DNA of 55,415 nt, from contig NZ_FRBD01000025.1 of the NCBI RefSeq assembly GCF_900142525.1, positions 1-55,415 of the forward strand. Direction: 5' to 3'. Below are positions 42,153 to 52,244 of this stretch, one piece after another. The notes under the pieces were generated by a model that did not search any database, was not told where the DNA came from, and was given only the letters and a program-made list of their open reading frames with translations. Positions within the stretch are counted from its first letter, which is position 1; every line of letters starts with the position of its first letter. Source of the DNA: Xylanibacter ruminicola. Its GTDB lineage: Bacteria > Bacteroidota > Bacteroidia > Bacteroidales > Bacteroidaceae. Made by a program: the position numbers and the translations under genes.

Positions 42153-43694
42153 ATGGGAGAGCGAGTTAGTAAAAGTATCAAAAATGCAGAAGTAAATCTA
42201 CTTTTTTACTTCCTGACTCTCTTTCTTTCTTTTTTCTCAAGAAAAGTATTTCTATCAAATCTCGGTGCTGAATTCATAGGTTTACAAGGAACACTTAGTA
42301 ATATTCTTGGATACATGAATTTAGCAGAACTAGGAATTGGTAGTTGCATCAGCTTTTTTCTCTTTAAACCATTACAATCCAATAATCGATTAGAAATCAA
42401 CGAGATTATGTCTGTTTTTGGATATCTATATCGATGCATTGGATATATTATACTCTCTGTAGGAATTTTTATCTCACTATTTTTCCCACTAATATTCCAC
42501 AACGATGAGCTACCATTATTCATTATCTATTTCTCTTTTCTCTCTATTCTTGGCTCTTCACTTATAGGTTATTTCATAAATTATCGCCAAATATTATTAT
42601 CAGCAGACCAGAAAGGCTATCTTGTTGCCATATACTTTCAATCTGCAAACATGATACGAATAGCACTTCAAATATGGCTAGCCATACGTTTCAAAAATCT
42701 ATATATTTGGGTTGCTACAGAATTTCTTTTTAGTCTTATTGGATGCATAGTACTAAATTGGAGAATCAACAAGGAATATCCTTGGCTTAAAACAGATAAA
42801 AAAGCCGGAAAGCAACTTCTAAAGAAATATCCAACCATTCTAACAAACACTCGACAAATCTTTATCCACAAAATAAAAGATTTCATTCTTAACAAAAGTG
42901 ATGAACTATTTGTTTTTGCTTTTGTATCATTAAAAATGGTTGCATACTATGGGAATTATACCATGATTGTAGCAAAGGTTGGACAGATTTTTAGCTCAAT
43001 ACTTGATAGCACATATGCAGGAGTAGGTAATCTTGTTGCAGAAGGCAACAAACAAAACACCATGAAAGTTTTTTGGGAGCTCATGACTATTCGGCATTTT
43101 GTTGCCGGCTTCCTATGTTTTTCTATTTTCCACTTTATTGAACCTTTTATCTCAACGTGGTTAGGACCAGAATACATCTTAAGTCATAATATACTCATCT
43201 TACTTTGCATACACATTTATATAAGTACGTCTCGCGGAGTTATTGACATGTATAACCACTCTCATGGATTGTATGCCGATGTATGGTCTGCATGGACAGA
43301 ACTTGGCATTAACGTGGTTATAACGATTATTGCCGGATTCTATTTGGGGATTACCGGTATTCTGCTAGGTAAAATTGTCTCAACATTGCTGATTATAGTA
43401 TTGTGGAAGCCATATTACCTTTTCCACAGTGGTTTTCATGAGAGTATCTATACTTACTGGCGAGGTGCAATCCGCAACTACACTGTTTCTATTATCAGTT
43501 TTATTATTGCACATTACTCTTTAACTTTAATACCAATTAAGTACAATAGCGGTTTCTTATCACTCACATTTTACTGTTCTGTAGGACTAATCATTTATCT
43601 TGCTATTAATTTTTTATTAATTTCATTATTTTGCAAAGGAGCAAATGATTGCCGAAGACGAATAAATAATATAATACAAGAGAAAAAGAAATAA
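42153..43694 (+). CDS. Wzx-like polysaccharide flippase
   Basis: A 513-residue polytopic membrane protein with about 12-14 helices, in the MVF/MATE-like polysaccharide transporter family that moves lipid-linked repeat units across the inner membrane. The N-terminus (FYFLTLFLSFFSRKVFLSNLGAEFIGLQG) and the AELGIGSCISFFLF loop are typical of Bacteroidota Wzx proteins. Its place at the end of the plus-strand operon, with Wzy-like and co-polymerase genes upstream, makes a Wzx/Wzy-dependent pathway likely. It ends 18 nt from the convergent LtaS-like gene; no clear terminator is seen between them. Confidence 0.88.
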   Translation: MGERVSKSIKNAEVNLLFYFLTLFLSFFSRKVFLSNLGAEFIGLQGTLSNILGYMNLAELGIGSCISFFLFKPLQSNNRLEINEIMSVFGYLYRCIGYIILSVGIFISLFFPLIFHNDELPLFIIYFSFLSILGSSLIGYFINYRQILLSADQKGYLVAIYFQSANMIRIALQIWLAIRFKNLYIWVATEFLFSLIGCIVLNWRINKEYPWLKTDKKAGKQLLKKYPTILTNTRQIFIHKIKDFILNKSDELFVFAFVSLKMVAYYGNYTMIVAKVGQIFSSILDSTYAGVGNLVAEGNKQNTMKVFWELMTIRHFVAGFLCFSIFHFIEPFISTWLGPEYILSHNILILLCIHIYISTSRGVIDMYNHSHGLYADVWSAWTELGINVVITIIAGFYLGITGILLGKIVSTLLIIVLWKPYYLFHSGFHESIYTYWRGAIRNYTVSIISFIIAHYSLTLIPIKYNSGFLSLTFYCSVGLIIYLAINFLLISLFCKGANDCRRRINNIIQEKKK

Positions 43695-43712
43695 GAAACA
43701 ATAATATAAAAT

Positions 43713-45449
43713 TTACCAATAACACATTCTAGAACTATCAAAAAAGTTACTAAGCAACAACCATTCCGAAACATCCCAACGTTTATTTAAATCAATATTA
43801 TTGTACTTGGGATTAAGTAGGGAATAACCTAAACCAGGCCACGGATTAGGAACATTCATCATATCAACTATTGTTGTATAAACATCTAATTGGTTACATG
43901 CCCCGGCATATGAGCCATTAAAATCTCCATTAATTATAAATAATGGAATATCTGTTGAGATTCCACCTCCGAAATCCGTCGAATGTACATGGTGATCAGA
44001 CGCAATAACTATAATACTATTATTATATAATCCCTTATTTTTTAATGAAACCAAATAGTTTCCAATAGCCTCATCTGTATAATGACATGCATTGAGATAG
44101 AACTTTAATTCTTCATCAATTGATGAGTCATTAATCTCAAATGAAGAATCTAATAATCTATTATAAGGTTGATGCATCGATGCTGTAAGAACTATTGAGA
44201 AAAAAGGTGTATCAGACTCTTCTGAATCCAACTTCTCTGCCAACTCAAAAACCTGTTTATCAGTCAAAGTTTGTTTATGTTCACCAGGATAATCATTGCT
44301 TGAATATAATTTTTCGAAACCATATTGTTGACACATTTCATCTTGTCGCCACAGTGAAGGAGAAGTAGGAAGAATCATTCTTGAATGTTTAATGCCTACT
44401 TTTCTCAATTGTCTTGGTAAACCTGGCAATTTTTTCTTACATGCTTTTGATACTGTCAATATAGAACGCAAAGGAAGAATTCCTGTCATATAAACATACT
44501 GACCATCTGAAGACTCTCCTATTGTTATATTAGGGCGAACATGTCCATTATAATATACAGAAGAGTCGGATTTGAGCGAATTCAGATATGGCGTAATTTC
44601 TTTACCATCAACAATCTTATCTATAACAAAAGACATCTGGGATTCTATTAAGACAAAGATTAAGTTCTTTATTTCCCCATTCCGAACAGATTTTATCATT
44701 GACTTTTCTGATTGTTTTAATGTCTCTAATATACAGTTTGTTTGCATATCATTTAGTTCTATCTCTCCCCTTATAGTCATAAAAGACTCTAAAATAAGTG
44801 ATTTGATTGAACCATTATGAAAATGAGCGTAAATCGGCAAAGCAAAAAAATGATTTTGCCCAAACACACGTCTTCCTATTCTGCGCTTACAATATCCCCA
44901 ATAACGCAATTCTGGTTGTGAGACACAGTATAGAACATGAGAAGCAAGATCAAATACATATATGAACAAAAAAAAGGTTACCCATATACGCATATAACGT
45001 AATAATTTGACATCTGGGAATGTGCATCTACGATTTAACAAAAAAAAGAATAATAAAACCATCACATAATAGAAATCAATAAATCTGATTCCTGCTATCA
45101 TACTATTAATAACTAACCCATCAGCCACAGCCCCCACCTCACAAATTGATGACAGAGTTATGTAATGATAAAAAAAACGTGAATATAGAACATTTGAGAA
45201 AGACCATATATATGTTACTATAAAAGTCACTATTATAGCAATTCTCAATCGTCCACACGCCAATAAAACAAATATAGCGAAAATTATCCAAACATCCAAT
45301 ATAACTCTGAATACATTATCAACCCATGAGATACCATCAAGCGGATCCTCTATTTGACTTACAGAGAGTACATTAATGTGCATAAAGAATAAATTTAATG
45401 CACATAATAATAACAATCCAGACAATATAATATTCTTATTGATCCTCAT
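43713..45449 (-). CDS. LtaS/MdoB-like membrane phosphoglycerol or phosphoethanolamine transferase
   Basis: A 578-residue protein with five N-terminal membrane helices (within residues 1-175) and an extracytoplasmic sulfatase-fold domain (about 260-560). Metal-site features are FVLIES (E269) and SDHHVHS. The position of the threonine nucleophile in LtaS is occupied by serine in GESSDGQYVYMTG (S313), similar to sulfatase/phosphotransferase variants. It likely decorates a glycan with a phospho-substituent from a membrane lipid. It sits between the Wzx gene and a group of acyltransferases, and starts 9 nt after one of them on the same strand. Confidence 0.8.
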   Translation of the reverse strand: MRINKNIILSGLLLLCALNLFFMHINVLSVSQIEDPLDGISWVDNVFRVILDVWIIFAIFVLLACGRLRIAIIVTFIVTYIWSFSNVLYSRFFYHYITLSSICEVGAVADGLVINSMIAGIRFIDFYYVMVLLFFFLLNRRCTFPDVKLLRYMRIWVTFFLFIYVFDLASHVLYCVSQPELRYWGYCKRRIGRRVFGQNHFFALPIYAHFHNGSIKSLILESFMTIRGEIELNDMQTNCILETLKQSEKSMIKSVRNGEIKNLIFVLIESQMSFVIDKIVDGKEITPYLNSLKSDSSVYYNGHVRPNITIGESSDGQYVYMTGILPLRSILTVSKACKKKLPGLPRQLRKVGIKHSRMILPTSPSLWRQDEMCQQYGFEKLYSSNDYPGEHKQTLTDKQVFELAEKLDSEESDTPFFSIVLTASMHQPYNRLLDSSFEINDSSIDEELKFYLNACHYTDEAIGNYLVSLKNKGLYNNSIIVIASDHHVHSTDFGGGISTDIPLFIINGDFNGSYAGACNQLDVYTTIVDMMNVPNPWPGLGYSLLNPKYNNIDLNKRWDVSEWLLLSNFFDSSRMCYW

Positions 45450-45458
45450 ATAAAATCA

Positions 45459-46460
45459 TCATTTAACAAGTTCCTTTAATCCAAAAGCCCATGGAAGATA
45501 CTTCTTACAGAAATATATTGTAGGTACAGATAAAACTACAACAATTAGAAAAAGGCTAAAACTTACGAAAATATTATCTTGTTGAAGGTTTAATTGATAT
45601 ACGATATTTCTAAGAATAAAGAGGTACAATTGATGAGTCAGCAGCACTATTAAACTATGACGTCCAATAAATGATATCAATGATAACGTTCTAATAGCCT
45701 TTGAAACCAGAAGAACAACAAGAACGCCCGACGCACCACCAATAAAGAGACAAAAAACATTAACGTTATACCTATTAGCAGCATAAAAGATTTCGCCATC
45801 TCCAAGAATATAAATATTATATAAAAATATAATAATCGATAAAGCTAAAACCAGCCATTGTCTTGAGGACATCTCCAACTTCAAGAAACTACTATAACGC
45901 CCAATAAGTATTCCTAGTAAGAAGAATGGCATAGATGTCAAGGCTGTGTCAAACCATATTGGAAGACTCATTTCATTTAGGAAATAGCCAGTAAGGCCGG
46001 CTAATAAGGCCACAAATGAAATAAGCATCATATTCCCTCGAGATAATACAAATATAAAATAATAAAAGATTTCTATAAACAAAAGACACAAAACGAACCA
46101 TGCACCTGGAGCCATACCAAAATTTAATCTATTTGTTCCTGGCATAAGAATCAGGTTCGTAACAGACAATGTATGACCTCCATACAGTTCTAAAAAAACA
46201 TTCCAAGGCAATGATAAGAACAAATATGTAAAGATAAGAGGGATAAGTAGCTGATTTGCTTTTTTCTTAAAAAACACATTTGACGATTCATAAGTTTTAA
46301 AAAAAATCCCAGATAATGCAAAAAAAGTTGGAACTTTAAAAATAGAAAATATTTCTAAGACAAAACCACCCGAATCCCCATATGTATGAGTTAACGCTAT
46401 AATCAGAATAGTAATACCTTTAGCTAGATCAACAAATTCTATACGACCTTGTTTTAACAT
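45459..46460 (-). CDS. Membrane acyltransferase (acyltransferase_3 family) 1
   Basis: A protein of about 333 residues with ten predicted helices, in the AT3 family that transfers acetyl or other acyl groups to exported sugars. The N-terminal EFVDLAKGITILIIALTHTYG carries the essential histidine. The start is uncertain: the first in-frame ATG (46478) is only 2 nt from the promoter -7 box, so ATG 46466 or 46460 is more likely. It is first in a two-gene unit with the LtaS-like gene and divergent from another acyltransferase. Confidence 0.85.
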   Translation of the reverse strand: MLKQGRIEFVDLAKGITILIIALTHTYGDSGGFVLEIFSIFKVPTFFALSGIFFKTYESSNVFFKKKANQLLIPLIFTYLFLSLPWNVFLELYGGHTLSVTNLILMPGTNRLNFGMAPGAWFVLCLLFIEIFYYFIFVLSRGNMMLISFVALLAGLTGYFLNEMSLPIWFDTALTSMPFFLLGILIGRYSSFLKLEMSSRQWLVLALSIIIFLYNIYILGDGEIFYAANRYNVNVFCLFIGGASGVLVVLLVSKAIRTLSLISFIGRHSLIVLLTHQLYLFILRNIVYQLNLQQDNIFVSFSLFLIVVVLSVPTIYFCKKYLPWAFGLKELVK

Positions 46461-46480
46461 AAACATCAAATTTACCATTG

Positions 46481-46512
46481 CAAATATACTAAATTCTTGG
46501 AAATAATCAAAA
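46481..46512 (-). promoter_or_regulatory. Promoter of acyltransferase 1 and LtaS-like gene
   Basis: Minus strand TTTG (46509-46512), 20 bp, TATATTTG (46481-46488), an exact match. Confidence 0.7.
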
Positions 46513-46549
46513 CTTTATCATCTTTTTTTTATAATTGGGTATTTTTTCA

Positions 46550-46557
46550 TATCTTTG
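46550..46557 (+). promoter_or_regulatory. Promoter -7 element of acyltransferase 2
   Basis: TATCTTTG, 41 nt before the ATG at 46599. Confidence 0.55.
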
Positions 46558-46598
46558 CGTCAAAATCAAAAACATAATGCATAATTAACACGTATTTG

Positions 46599-47573
46599 AT
46601 GAAAAAGAATATTGAATTTATAGATATAGCAAAAGGGTTGGGAATTATACTTGTTGTATGTAGTCATGCATCTTACCCTCTTATGTCATGGGCATCTCTT
46701 TTTTACATCCCTGTTTTTTTTGTTATAAGTGGATATTGCACAAATCGGCCAATAAGAATAATGGAAAAATTATGGAAATTAATTATTCCATATATTTTAT
46801 TCACTACAATTGCATTTATTGTTTCTCAATCTTTTTCAATAAGTGACATATTAGGAGCATTATATGCTAGATGGAGTTTATTTCCTTATAATAACGAAAA
46901 TAATATATTGTTTCTACAATCAGGCAATTGTCCATTATGGTTTCTTCCTTCTATGTTTACATCATTTTGTGTGTTTAAAATAATACAAGAAAGCAAATTT
47001 CAGTATAAAACAACCGTATTTTTTTCTTTGTATCTCATTATTTCATATGCACTATCCTTTTTACCGATTCTACTTCCATGGAGTTGGGACACTGCTTTTC
47101 TTTTTGCACTGTTTCTATTTGAAGGATTTCTTATTCGCAAATACAATATTTTAGAAAAGATCACAACAAATCATATTATATTATTAATAATCATTTATGC
47201 AATATTCAGATACTATACCTGGTCAGTAAACTTATCAATAAGATATTATGGTAGATCTCTTTTCCTATTGTTCCCTGGAGCCTCAGTTGGCAGTGTTATT
47301 TTAATAATACTCGCAAAAAAAGTTGAGGGTAAAAAAATATCACATATATTTTCAAAAATAGGAAGAAATTCTTTATCTATTTTTTGTATTCACTGGCCAT
47401 TTATTACTATTTCAGAAAGATTGCTATATTATATAAATCTGCCGAAAGACACTATTATTTATGATGTCATTCACCTTACAACAATTCTTCTAATAACATA
47501 TCCAATTGCTCTTATAATTGAAAGGTTTTTAATAAAGCCAATATACAGAATTAATCCATTTAAGTCATCATAG
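46599..47573 (+). CDS. Membrane acyltransferase (acyltransferase_3 family) 2
   Basis: A 324-residue AT3-family protein with about ten helices. NIEFIDIAKGLGIILVVCSHAS has the conserved acyl-transfer histidine, and the C-terminal end SIFCIHWPFITISERLLYY matches the typical last helix pairs. The start is ATG 46599; an in-frame TTG just before it is unnecessary. It is transcribed alone on the plus strand, convergent with an SGNH hydrolase gene 8 nt away. It is very AT-rich. Confidence 0.85.
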   Translation: MKKNIEFIDIAKGLGIILVVCSHASYPLMSWASLFYIPVFFVISGYCTNRPIRIMEKLWKLIIPYILFTTIAFIVSQSFSISDILGALYARWSLFPYNNENNILFLQSGNCPLWFLPSMFTSFCVFKIIQESKFQYKTTVFFSLYLIISYALSFLPILLPWSWDTAFLFALFLFEGFLIRKYNILEKITTNHIILLIIIYAIFRYYTWSVNLSIRYYGRSLFLLFPGASVGSVILIILAKKVEGKKISHIFSKIGRNSLSIFCIHWPFITISERLLYYINLPKDTIIYDVIHLTTILLITYPIALIIERFLIKPIYRINPFKSS

Positions 47574-47581
47574 GTAAATTA

Positions 47582-48337
47582 TTACAATAGATATTTCTCT
47601 ATGAAATTTGCCCAAATATAATACGCTTCTTTATTAATATGCAAACCATCCTCTGTATATTTTAAAGGCAAAGAATCATCATCTTGAAACAATGAGTATA
47701 AGTCAATATAAACCACGCCCGACGAAGTTGCAATATCTTTAATAATATCATTCCCAGCCTTAATCTTGTCTATACAATCAATATATTGCTTACCATATAG
47801 CAAGTTTATATTTACAGGCAGCATTCCTTGAAGATATATTTGAGCTGTAGGATTCTGTTTCGTTATTGTTTCTACCATCAACTTATATTTATGCTTAAAT
47901 TCCTCCAAAGAGATTTGAGAGAATTTATTAATACCTCCTAACACAAATATTTTCTTTGGTTTGACACAACTAATAATAAACGATCTATTAATCAAATCGT
48001 CAAGATCATCTCCCTTACATCCCATATTACATATTCTAGTTTTAGGGAAAAGTAACTGGAAATCACTATCAAAAGTAATTGAATTTCCATAAAAAACGAC
48101 ATCTGCCTCTATATCTAGCTTAGAAAGAGAATTTGCCCACGCCTCTGCAACAAGATATTCTGGTTTATTCTTGTAGGGTATTTCTATACTCTTCTTATAT
48201 TCAAGCATAATAAGTATTTCATTTATGATGTTTTTTTTAAAAAACAAACAACAGAAAAGAGCAACAAACAATATATTAAGTAAAAATGATACATAGATTA
48301 AGTATCGCTTTACAAATTTATTTTTACTAGTTCTCAT
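47582..48337 (-). CDS. Membrane-anchored SGNH/GDSL hydrolase 1
   Basis: A 251-residue protein with one N-terminal helix (about 10-32) and an extracytoplasmic SGNH domain. Block I is VVFYGNSITFDSD (serine nucleophile in GNS rather than GDS), the block III equivalent is VLGGINKFSQ, and block V is YTEDGLHINKEAY with Asp and His. It may remove or transfer acyl groups on sugars. It is the last gene of the GT2-GT2-GT2-acyltransferase-SGNH group, 26 nt after the acyltransferase. It is a clear paralogue of the SGNH gene at 52245-53006. Confidence 0.85.
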   Translation of the reverse strand: MRTSKNKFVKRYLIYVSFLLNILFVALFCCLFFKKNIINEILIMLEYKKSIEIPYKNKPEYLVAEAWANSLSKLDIEADVVFYGNSITFDSDFQLLFPKTRICNMGCKGDDLDDLINRSFIISCVKPKKIFVLGGINKFSQISLEEFKHKYKLMVETITKQNPTAQIYLQGMLPVNINLLYGKQYIDCIDKIKAGNDIIKDIATSSGVVYIDLYSLFQDDDSLPLKYTEDGLHINKEAYYIWANFIEKYLL

Positions 48338-48363
48338 TTGAATCTTAATATTCTATTTTTTAT

Positions 48364-49395
48364 CTATTTTCGCCCCAAGAACAAAAATCTACATAATTTA
48401 GATTTATCAAAAACAAGTATAAACAATTCTGATATAATAATAACAATAATTACCCAAGCAATAGGAATCACATAATTATAAGGGATACATACCTCATGTA
48501 ATTCCAATAATTCTGATATAAGTATAAATGCGATAGACTGAACGCCATATATTGCCAATGTATTATTGCCTAAATGAAGGAGATAATCAGAAATCTTACT
48601 AAACCATCTATATTTATTTAATAACACAAGAACACTACAAAAACATAATCCATTAACAATACCGATTACATATCTTATTATATCAATGAATAACTGCTGG
48701 AGAGACAAACGTCCTTCTTTTATTATACATAAACCACTTCCATATACAAATAGTTCCTTATCAAATATAAACAAAGTGAATATAAATAATAAAGAAAGAA
48801 GAGATACCAACAAGACTTTATTACATATAAAAAAAACGCCGAACTTATTGCAACACCAATATCCTACCAGAAAATAAAAAAACATGAATTTATGATGAGA
48901 AGGGATTATATCATCAGACAATACATGAAAGAGAACAAATATGAATGCGAATACTAAATAAACTAGTTCTCTCTTTTTAAAAAAATGAACCGTACTTGAT
49001 ACTATCATACAATTCAACAACAAAGATGACAAGAACCACATATTTATTCTCATCTTATTAATAAAATCTATGAAATAAAAAGAATCTGCATTGGCAAAGT
49101 AAAAAATGAGACCATAAATAATAACAAAGTATGACAAAAAAGGGATTCCTATATATTTAATTTTAGACAATATTACTGATTGATAGCTTTTTGAATTTGA
49201 ATAGTAAAACAGGGAACCGCTTATTGTCATAAACAGCGGCATATGAAAAGTGTAAATTGCTCTAAACATAAAATCATCATAGAACAATTCTGAAAATCTA
49301 TATTGGGGGCCAAATCCAAACTGAAGAGCATGGCCTAATATAACTAATATAATCAGTACTCCCTTGTATAAATCAAGATTTTTATCTCTATTCAC
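48364..49395 (-). CDS. Membrane acyltransferase (acyltransferase_3 family) 3
   Basis: A 343-residue AT3-family membrane protein with ten predicted helices. NLDLYKGVLIILVILGHALQFG carries the conserved histidine, and FHMPLFMTISGSLFYYSNSKS is the typical second-helix motif. It follows a GT2 gene by 25 nt and precedes an SGNH hydrolase by 26 nt, all on the minus strand, suggesting that glycan assembly and acylation are co-expressed. Confidence 0.86.
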   Translation of the reverse strand: MNRDKNLDLYKGVLIILVILGHALQFGFGPQYRFSELFYDDFMFRAIYTFHMPLFMTISGSLFYYSNSKSYQSVILSKIKYIGIPFLSYFVIIYGLIFYFANADSFYFIDFINKMRINMWFLSSLLLNCMIVSSTVHFFKKRELVYLVFAFIFVLFHVLSDDIIPSHHKFMFFYFLVGYWCCNKFGVFFICNKVLLVSLLSLLFIFTLFIFDKELFVYGSGLCIIKEGRLSLQQLFIDIIRYVIGIVNGLCFCSVLVLLNKYRWFSKISDYLLHLGNNTLAIYGVQSIAFILISELLELHEVCIPYNYVIPIAWVIIVIIISELFILVFDKSKLCRFLFLGRK

Positions 49396-49420
49396 TATAA
49401 CAAATTATTAATGCCACATA

Positions 49421-50392
49421 TTATTTGCGAGATATAAAAGGATATATCAAAGGAAGAATCCAATAGAAAGGAGAAGAAGCAATCCTGAAAAGAATTTTGT
49501 TTCCTACAGAGAAATACAACTGAGATCCAACGGCATTACTCTCTGGGAAAAGATTCCTCCATTTTTCTACACTTAAACAATTCTTATCCAAAAGCAATGG
49601 AAGCTTTGAGATAAATTTACGTTGATTAAGTTCATTCTCAACTACTTCAAAGACCCCTTTACCTCTATAAAACTCTTCCACCATACGAATTGCTGCAGCT
49701 TGACTCTCAACAGCAAAAACTGTTGTATGAGTATAATTGTTTGGGTTATATTGAATCCAATGATACATACATCTATCAACTCCAGCGAACCGATGAGCAT
49801 AGTAGAACAATTGACAACAGAACAAATAGTCATCCACCATATTACGATCTGGGATGAAACGAACTTCATCCTTGTGATCTGTTACAATCGTACTACGGAC
49901 CAACAATTTCCACATTACCCCTTTGATGGTCAGAAGAGTAATCGCACGCATCATCTCATCATGATCATTCGTATACTTCTGCGGACATTCTACACTATGA
50001 TCTGCATATTCCTCAATATATCCACAACCTGAGATATCTGCATTCTCTTTCAAAGCGGCTTCAACCAAGAGTTCTACCATATCTCTATCAATATAGTCAT
50101 CACTATCAATAAACAGGAAGTAGTCTCCTGTCATATTATCCAAACAGTCATTGCGAGAAACAGATATGCCTTTATTCTCCTCATGAACTATTATCTTACA
50201 TTGCTCCGACACTCCATATTTAATAATATACTCATTAATAACATCCATGCTTTTATCTGGAGTACAATCATTTACAAAAACATACTCAATATTCTTATAT
50301 GTCTGAGTAAATAAAGACTCAACACAACGACCTACATATTTCTCTACGTTATAAAAAGGCACGAGAATAGAAACTTTTACTTTCTGCTCCAT
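49421..50392 (-). CDS. Family 2 glycosyltransferase (paralogue of next gene)
   Basis: A 323-residue GT-A enzyme: SILVPFYNVEKYVGRCVESLFTQTYKNIEYVFVNDCTPDKS at the N-terminus, metal-binding FLFIDSDDYIDRD, and a C-terminal helical part with MVDDYLFCCQLFYYAHRF. It closely resembles the upstream neighbour at 50395-51345, including the VFVNDC(T/S)PD block and the acceptor-side DDY/EDY motif, so they are tandem paralogues. The donor sugar is unknown. The gap to the upstream gene is 2 nt. Confidence 0.87.
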   Translation of the reverse strand: MEQKVKVSILVPFYNVEKYVGRCVESLFTQTYKNIEYVFVNDCTPDKSMDVINEYIIKYGVSEQCKIIVHEENKGISVSRNDCLDNMTGDYFLFIDSDDYIDRDMVELLVEAALKENADISGCGYIEEYADHSVECPQKYTNDHDEMMRAITLLTIKGVMWKLLVRSTIVTDHKDEVRFIPDRNMVDDYLFCCQLFYYAHRFAGVDRCMYHWIQYNPNNYTHTTVFAVESQAAAIRMVEEFYRGKGVFEVVENELNQRKFISKLPLLLDKNCLSVEKWRNLFPESNAVGSQLYFSVGNKILFRIASSPFYWILPLIYPFISRK

Positions 50393-50394
50393 AT

Positions 50395-51345
50395 CTATCT
50401 TTGTAAGAATTTCAACAAAACAAACAAATCATGTTCCGCAAGCCAAAACTTCAGTTTCTCGTTTCGAGTATAACCCATTTCTCTCCACATTCTTTTTGAC
50501 TCTGGGAATGTATTTCTATATGCTTTATAATCTAACAAGCCTTTTGTTAAAAAGTTACTTTTTATATTAAACTTACGGAGGTTTAGCTTGTGCATAACAT
50601 AATTATCATACAATCCTTTCTCTCTACAAAATTCCTCAACTTCTTGAACTCCCTTAATATGCATATTAACGCTCCATAATGTTTGAAGAGAAACCCTTGC
50701 CTGATTGTATTGTACATAATGATAAAAAGCTTGCGGAATAGCAACAAAGCTCTTCGCATAGTAATATAACTTAACAGACATAATATAATCTTCAACAATA
50801 TCCACATGTGGTGTTATTGTAAAGTTGTCAAAAAGAGTTCTTCTAATCAAGAGTTTCCAAAGCACCGTAGCGATATCATAATTTAAGCATCTATACAGAT
50901 TCTCCATGCAGGTTTCTGCATAATCTTCATGATGATATGTAGAATCTTCTGATAAATAGTCTTTATAAAAATCACATCCAACAATATCAACAACACCATT
51001 TCGAGTAGCCTCGACCATTTTTTCTACAGTATTCTTTTCTATCCAGTCATCGCTGTCTACAAAAAAGACATAGTCTCCTTTTGCATGTGAAATACAATCA
51101 GCTCTAGAAACAGCTATTCCTTCATTTTGTTTGTGATCAATTATTGTATACCTATCTTCTGGTATTCCATATTTGCTTATAGTATTTCTTAACACCTGCA
51201 AACTATTATCAGGTGAACAATCATTAACAAACACATAATCAATATTGTTGTATGTTTGAGAGAAAACAGAATCAAGCGTTTTCTCCAAATACTGTTCTAC
51301 CTTAAATATTGGCATCAAAATGGTTACTCTTATTATATCATTCAT
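50395..51345 (-). CDS. Family 2 glycosyltransferase
   Basis: A 316-residue GT-A enzyme: TILMPIFKVEQYLEKTLDSVFSQTYNNIDYVFVNDCSPDNS, NEGIAVSRADCISHAKGDYVFFVDSDDWIEKN (metal-binding SDD), and C-terminal VDIVEDYIMSVKLYYYAKSF. It is probably cytosolic and adds one sugar to the lipid-linked unit; specificity is unknown. It begins 1 nt after the stop of the gene at 51347-52144 and precedes its paralogue by 2 nt. Confidence 0.87.
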   Translation of the reverse strand: MNDIIRVTILMPIFKVEQYLEKTLDSVFSQTYNNIDYVFVNDCSPDNSLQVLRNTISKYGIPEDRYTIIDHKQNEGIAVSRADCISHAKGDYVFFVDSDDWIEKNTVEKMVEATRNGVVDIVGCDFYKDYLSEDSTYHHEDYAETCMENLYRCLNYDIATVLWKLLIRRTLFDNFTITPHVDIVEDYIMSVKLYYYAKSFVAIPQAFYHYVQYNQARVSLQTLWSVNMHIKGVQEVEEFCREKGLYDNYVMHKLNLRKFNIKSNFLTKGLLDYKAYRNTFPESKRMWREMGYTRNEKLKFWLAEHDLFVLLKFLQR

Positions 51346-51346
51346 G

Positions 51347-52144
51347 CTACTTTCTCCTTATTTTCAACAGTATTTTGCCAATATTATATAGAAGTTTATC
51401 AACTCCATAATTAATTTTTAACTGTGGAGTTATAGATTGTACCAGACATTCCGACTGTTTCATTCGCTTATAATCAGCTAATACTCTTGGTGGTAATAGT
51501 TCTGCCAACACATTTTGTTTTTCAGTTTGCATTAACTCTGGATTTGATGAACTTAATCCATTTAAATCATAACACGCAACATAGACATTCAAATAACGAA
51601 TAGAACAATTATCCATTATCAGAGTCTGAACAAAGAACTTCCAATCTGATGCGATTCTTAGTCTCTCATCATAAGGATATTTATGCAACAATGATGTTTT
51701 AATAAAAGCCCCTTGATGAGGAATTGCGCCTGAATATAAATGATAAAATGTCAACTCGCCATGAGGAGGAGGTGATATAATATTATCATTATCATCAATA
51801 GAGACTTTACCAACAATAATACTTTCTTCTGCATATATCTCAGCTATCTGATCAAGAACCTTATTATCATAGAACCGATCTCCAGAATTCATAAATATAC
51901 AATAATCACCATGAGCTAGAGCTACACCCTTATTCATGGCATGATATATTCCACGATCCTTTTCTGAACACCAATAAGAGATTTTCTTACCATACTCCTT
52001 AATCAAATCAACACTTCCATCATTAGAACCTCCATCAATAATAATATACTCAAAATTACGACAGGTCTGCCCTAACACACTTTCTATTGTTTGGTACAGA
52101 CCTTTACAATTATTATAGTTTATCGTAATGACAGTAAACAACAT
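51347..52144 (-). CDS. Family 2 glycosyltransferase (WcaA/colanic-type)
   Basis: A 265-residue GT-A enzyme: TVITINYNNCKGLYQTIESVLGQTCRNFEYIIIDGGSNDGS, the SEKDRGIYHAMNKGVALAHGDY signature and metal-binding FMNSGDRF typical of the PRK10073/WcaE-like GT2 subgroup, then GAIPHQGAFIKTSLL and ASDWKFF. It is first in the minus-strand group with its own consensus promoter. Its sugar specificity cannot be told. Confidence 0.88.
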   Translation of the reverse strand: MLFTVITINYNNCKGLYQTIESVLGQTCRNFEYIIIDGGSNDGSVDLIKEYGKKISYWCSEKDRGIYHAMNKGVALAHGDYCIFMNSGDRFYDNKVLDQIAEIYAEESIIVGKVSIDDNDNIISPPPHGELTFYHLYSGAIPHQGAFIKTSLLHKYPYDERLRIASDWKFFVQTLIMDNCSIRYLNVYVACYDLNGLSSSNPELMQTEKQNVLAELLPPRVLADYKRMKQSECLVQSITPQLKINYGVDKLLYNIGKILLKIRRK

Positions 52145-52158
52145 CCTGTTTTTTGCTA

Positions 52159-52190
52159 CAAATATACACTATTTTTTTATTACTCACAAA
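52159..52190 (-). promoter_or_regulatory. Promoter of the GT2-GT2-GT2-acyltransferase-SGNH group
   Basis: Minus strand TTTG (52187-52190), 20 bp, TATATTTG (52159-52166), 14 nt before the ATG at 52144. Confidence 0.7.
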
Positions 52191-52244
52191 CTTTTATGCA
52201 TTTCTTTTTCAATATAAGCACAGAATCGCGCATATAAGTACAAA

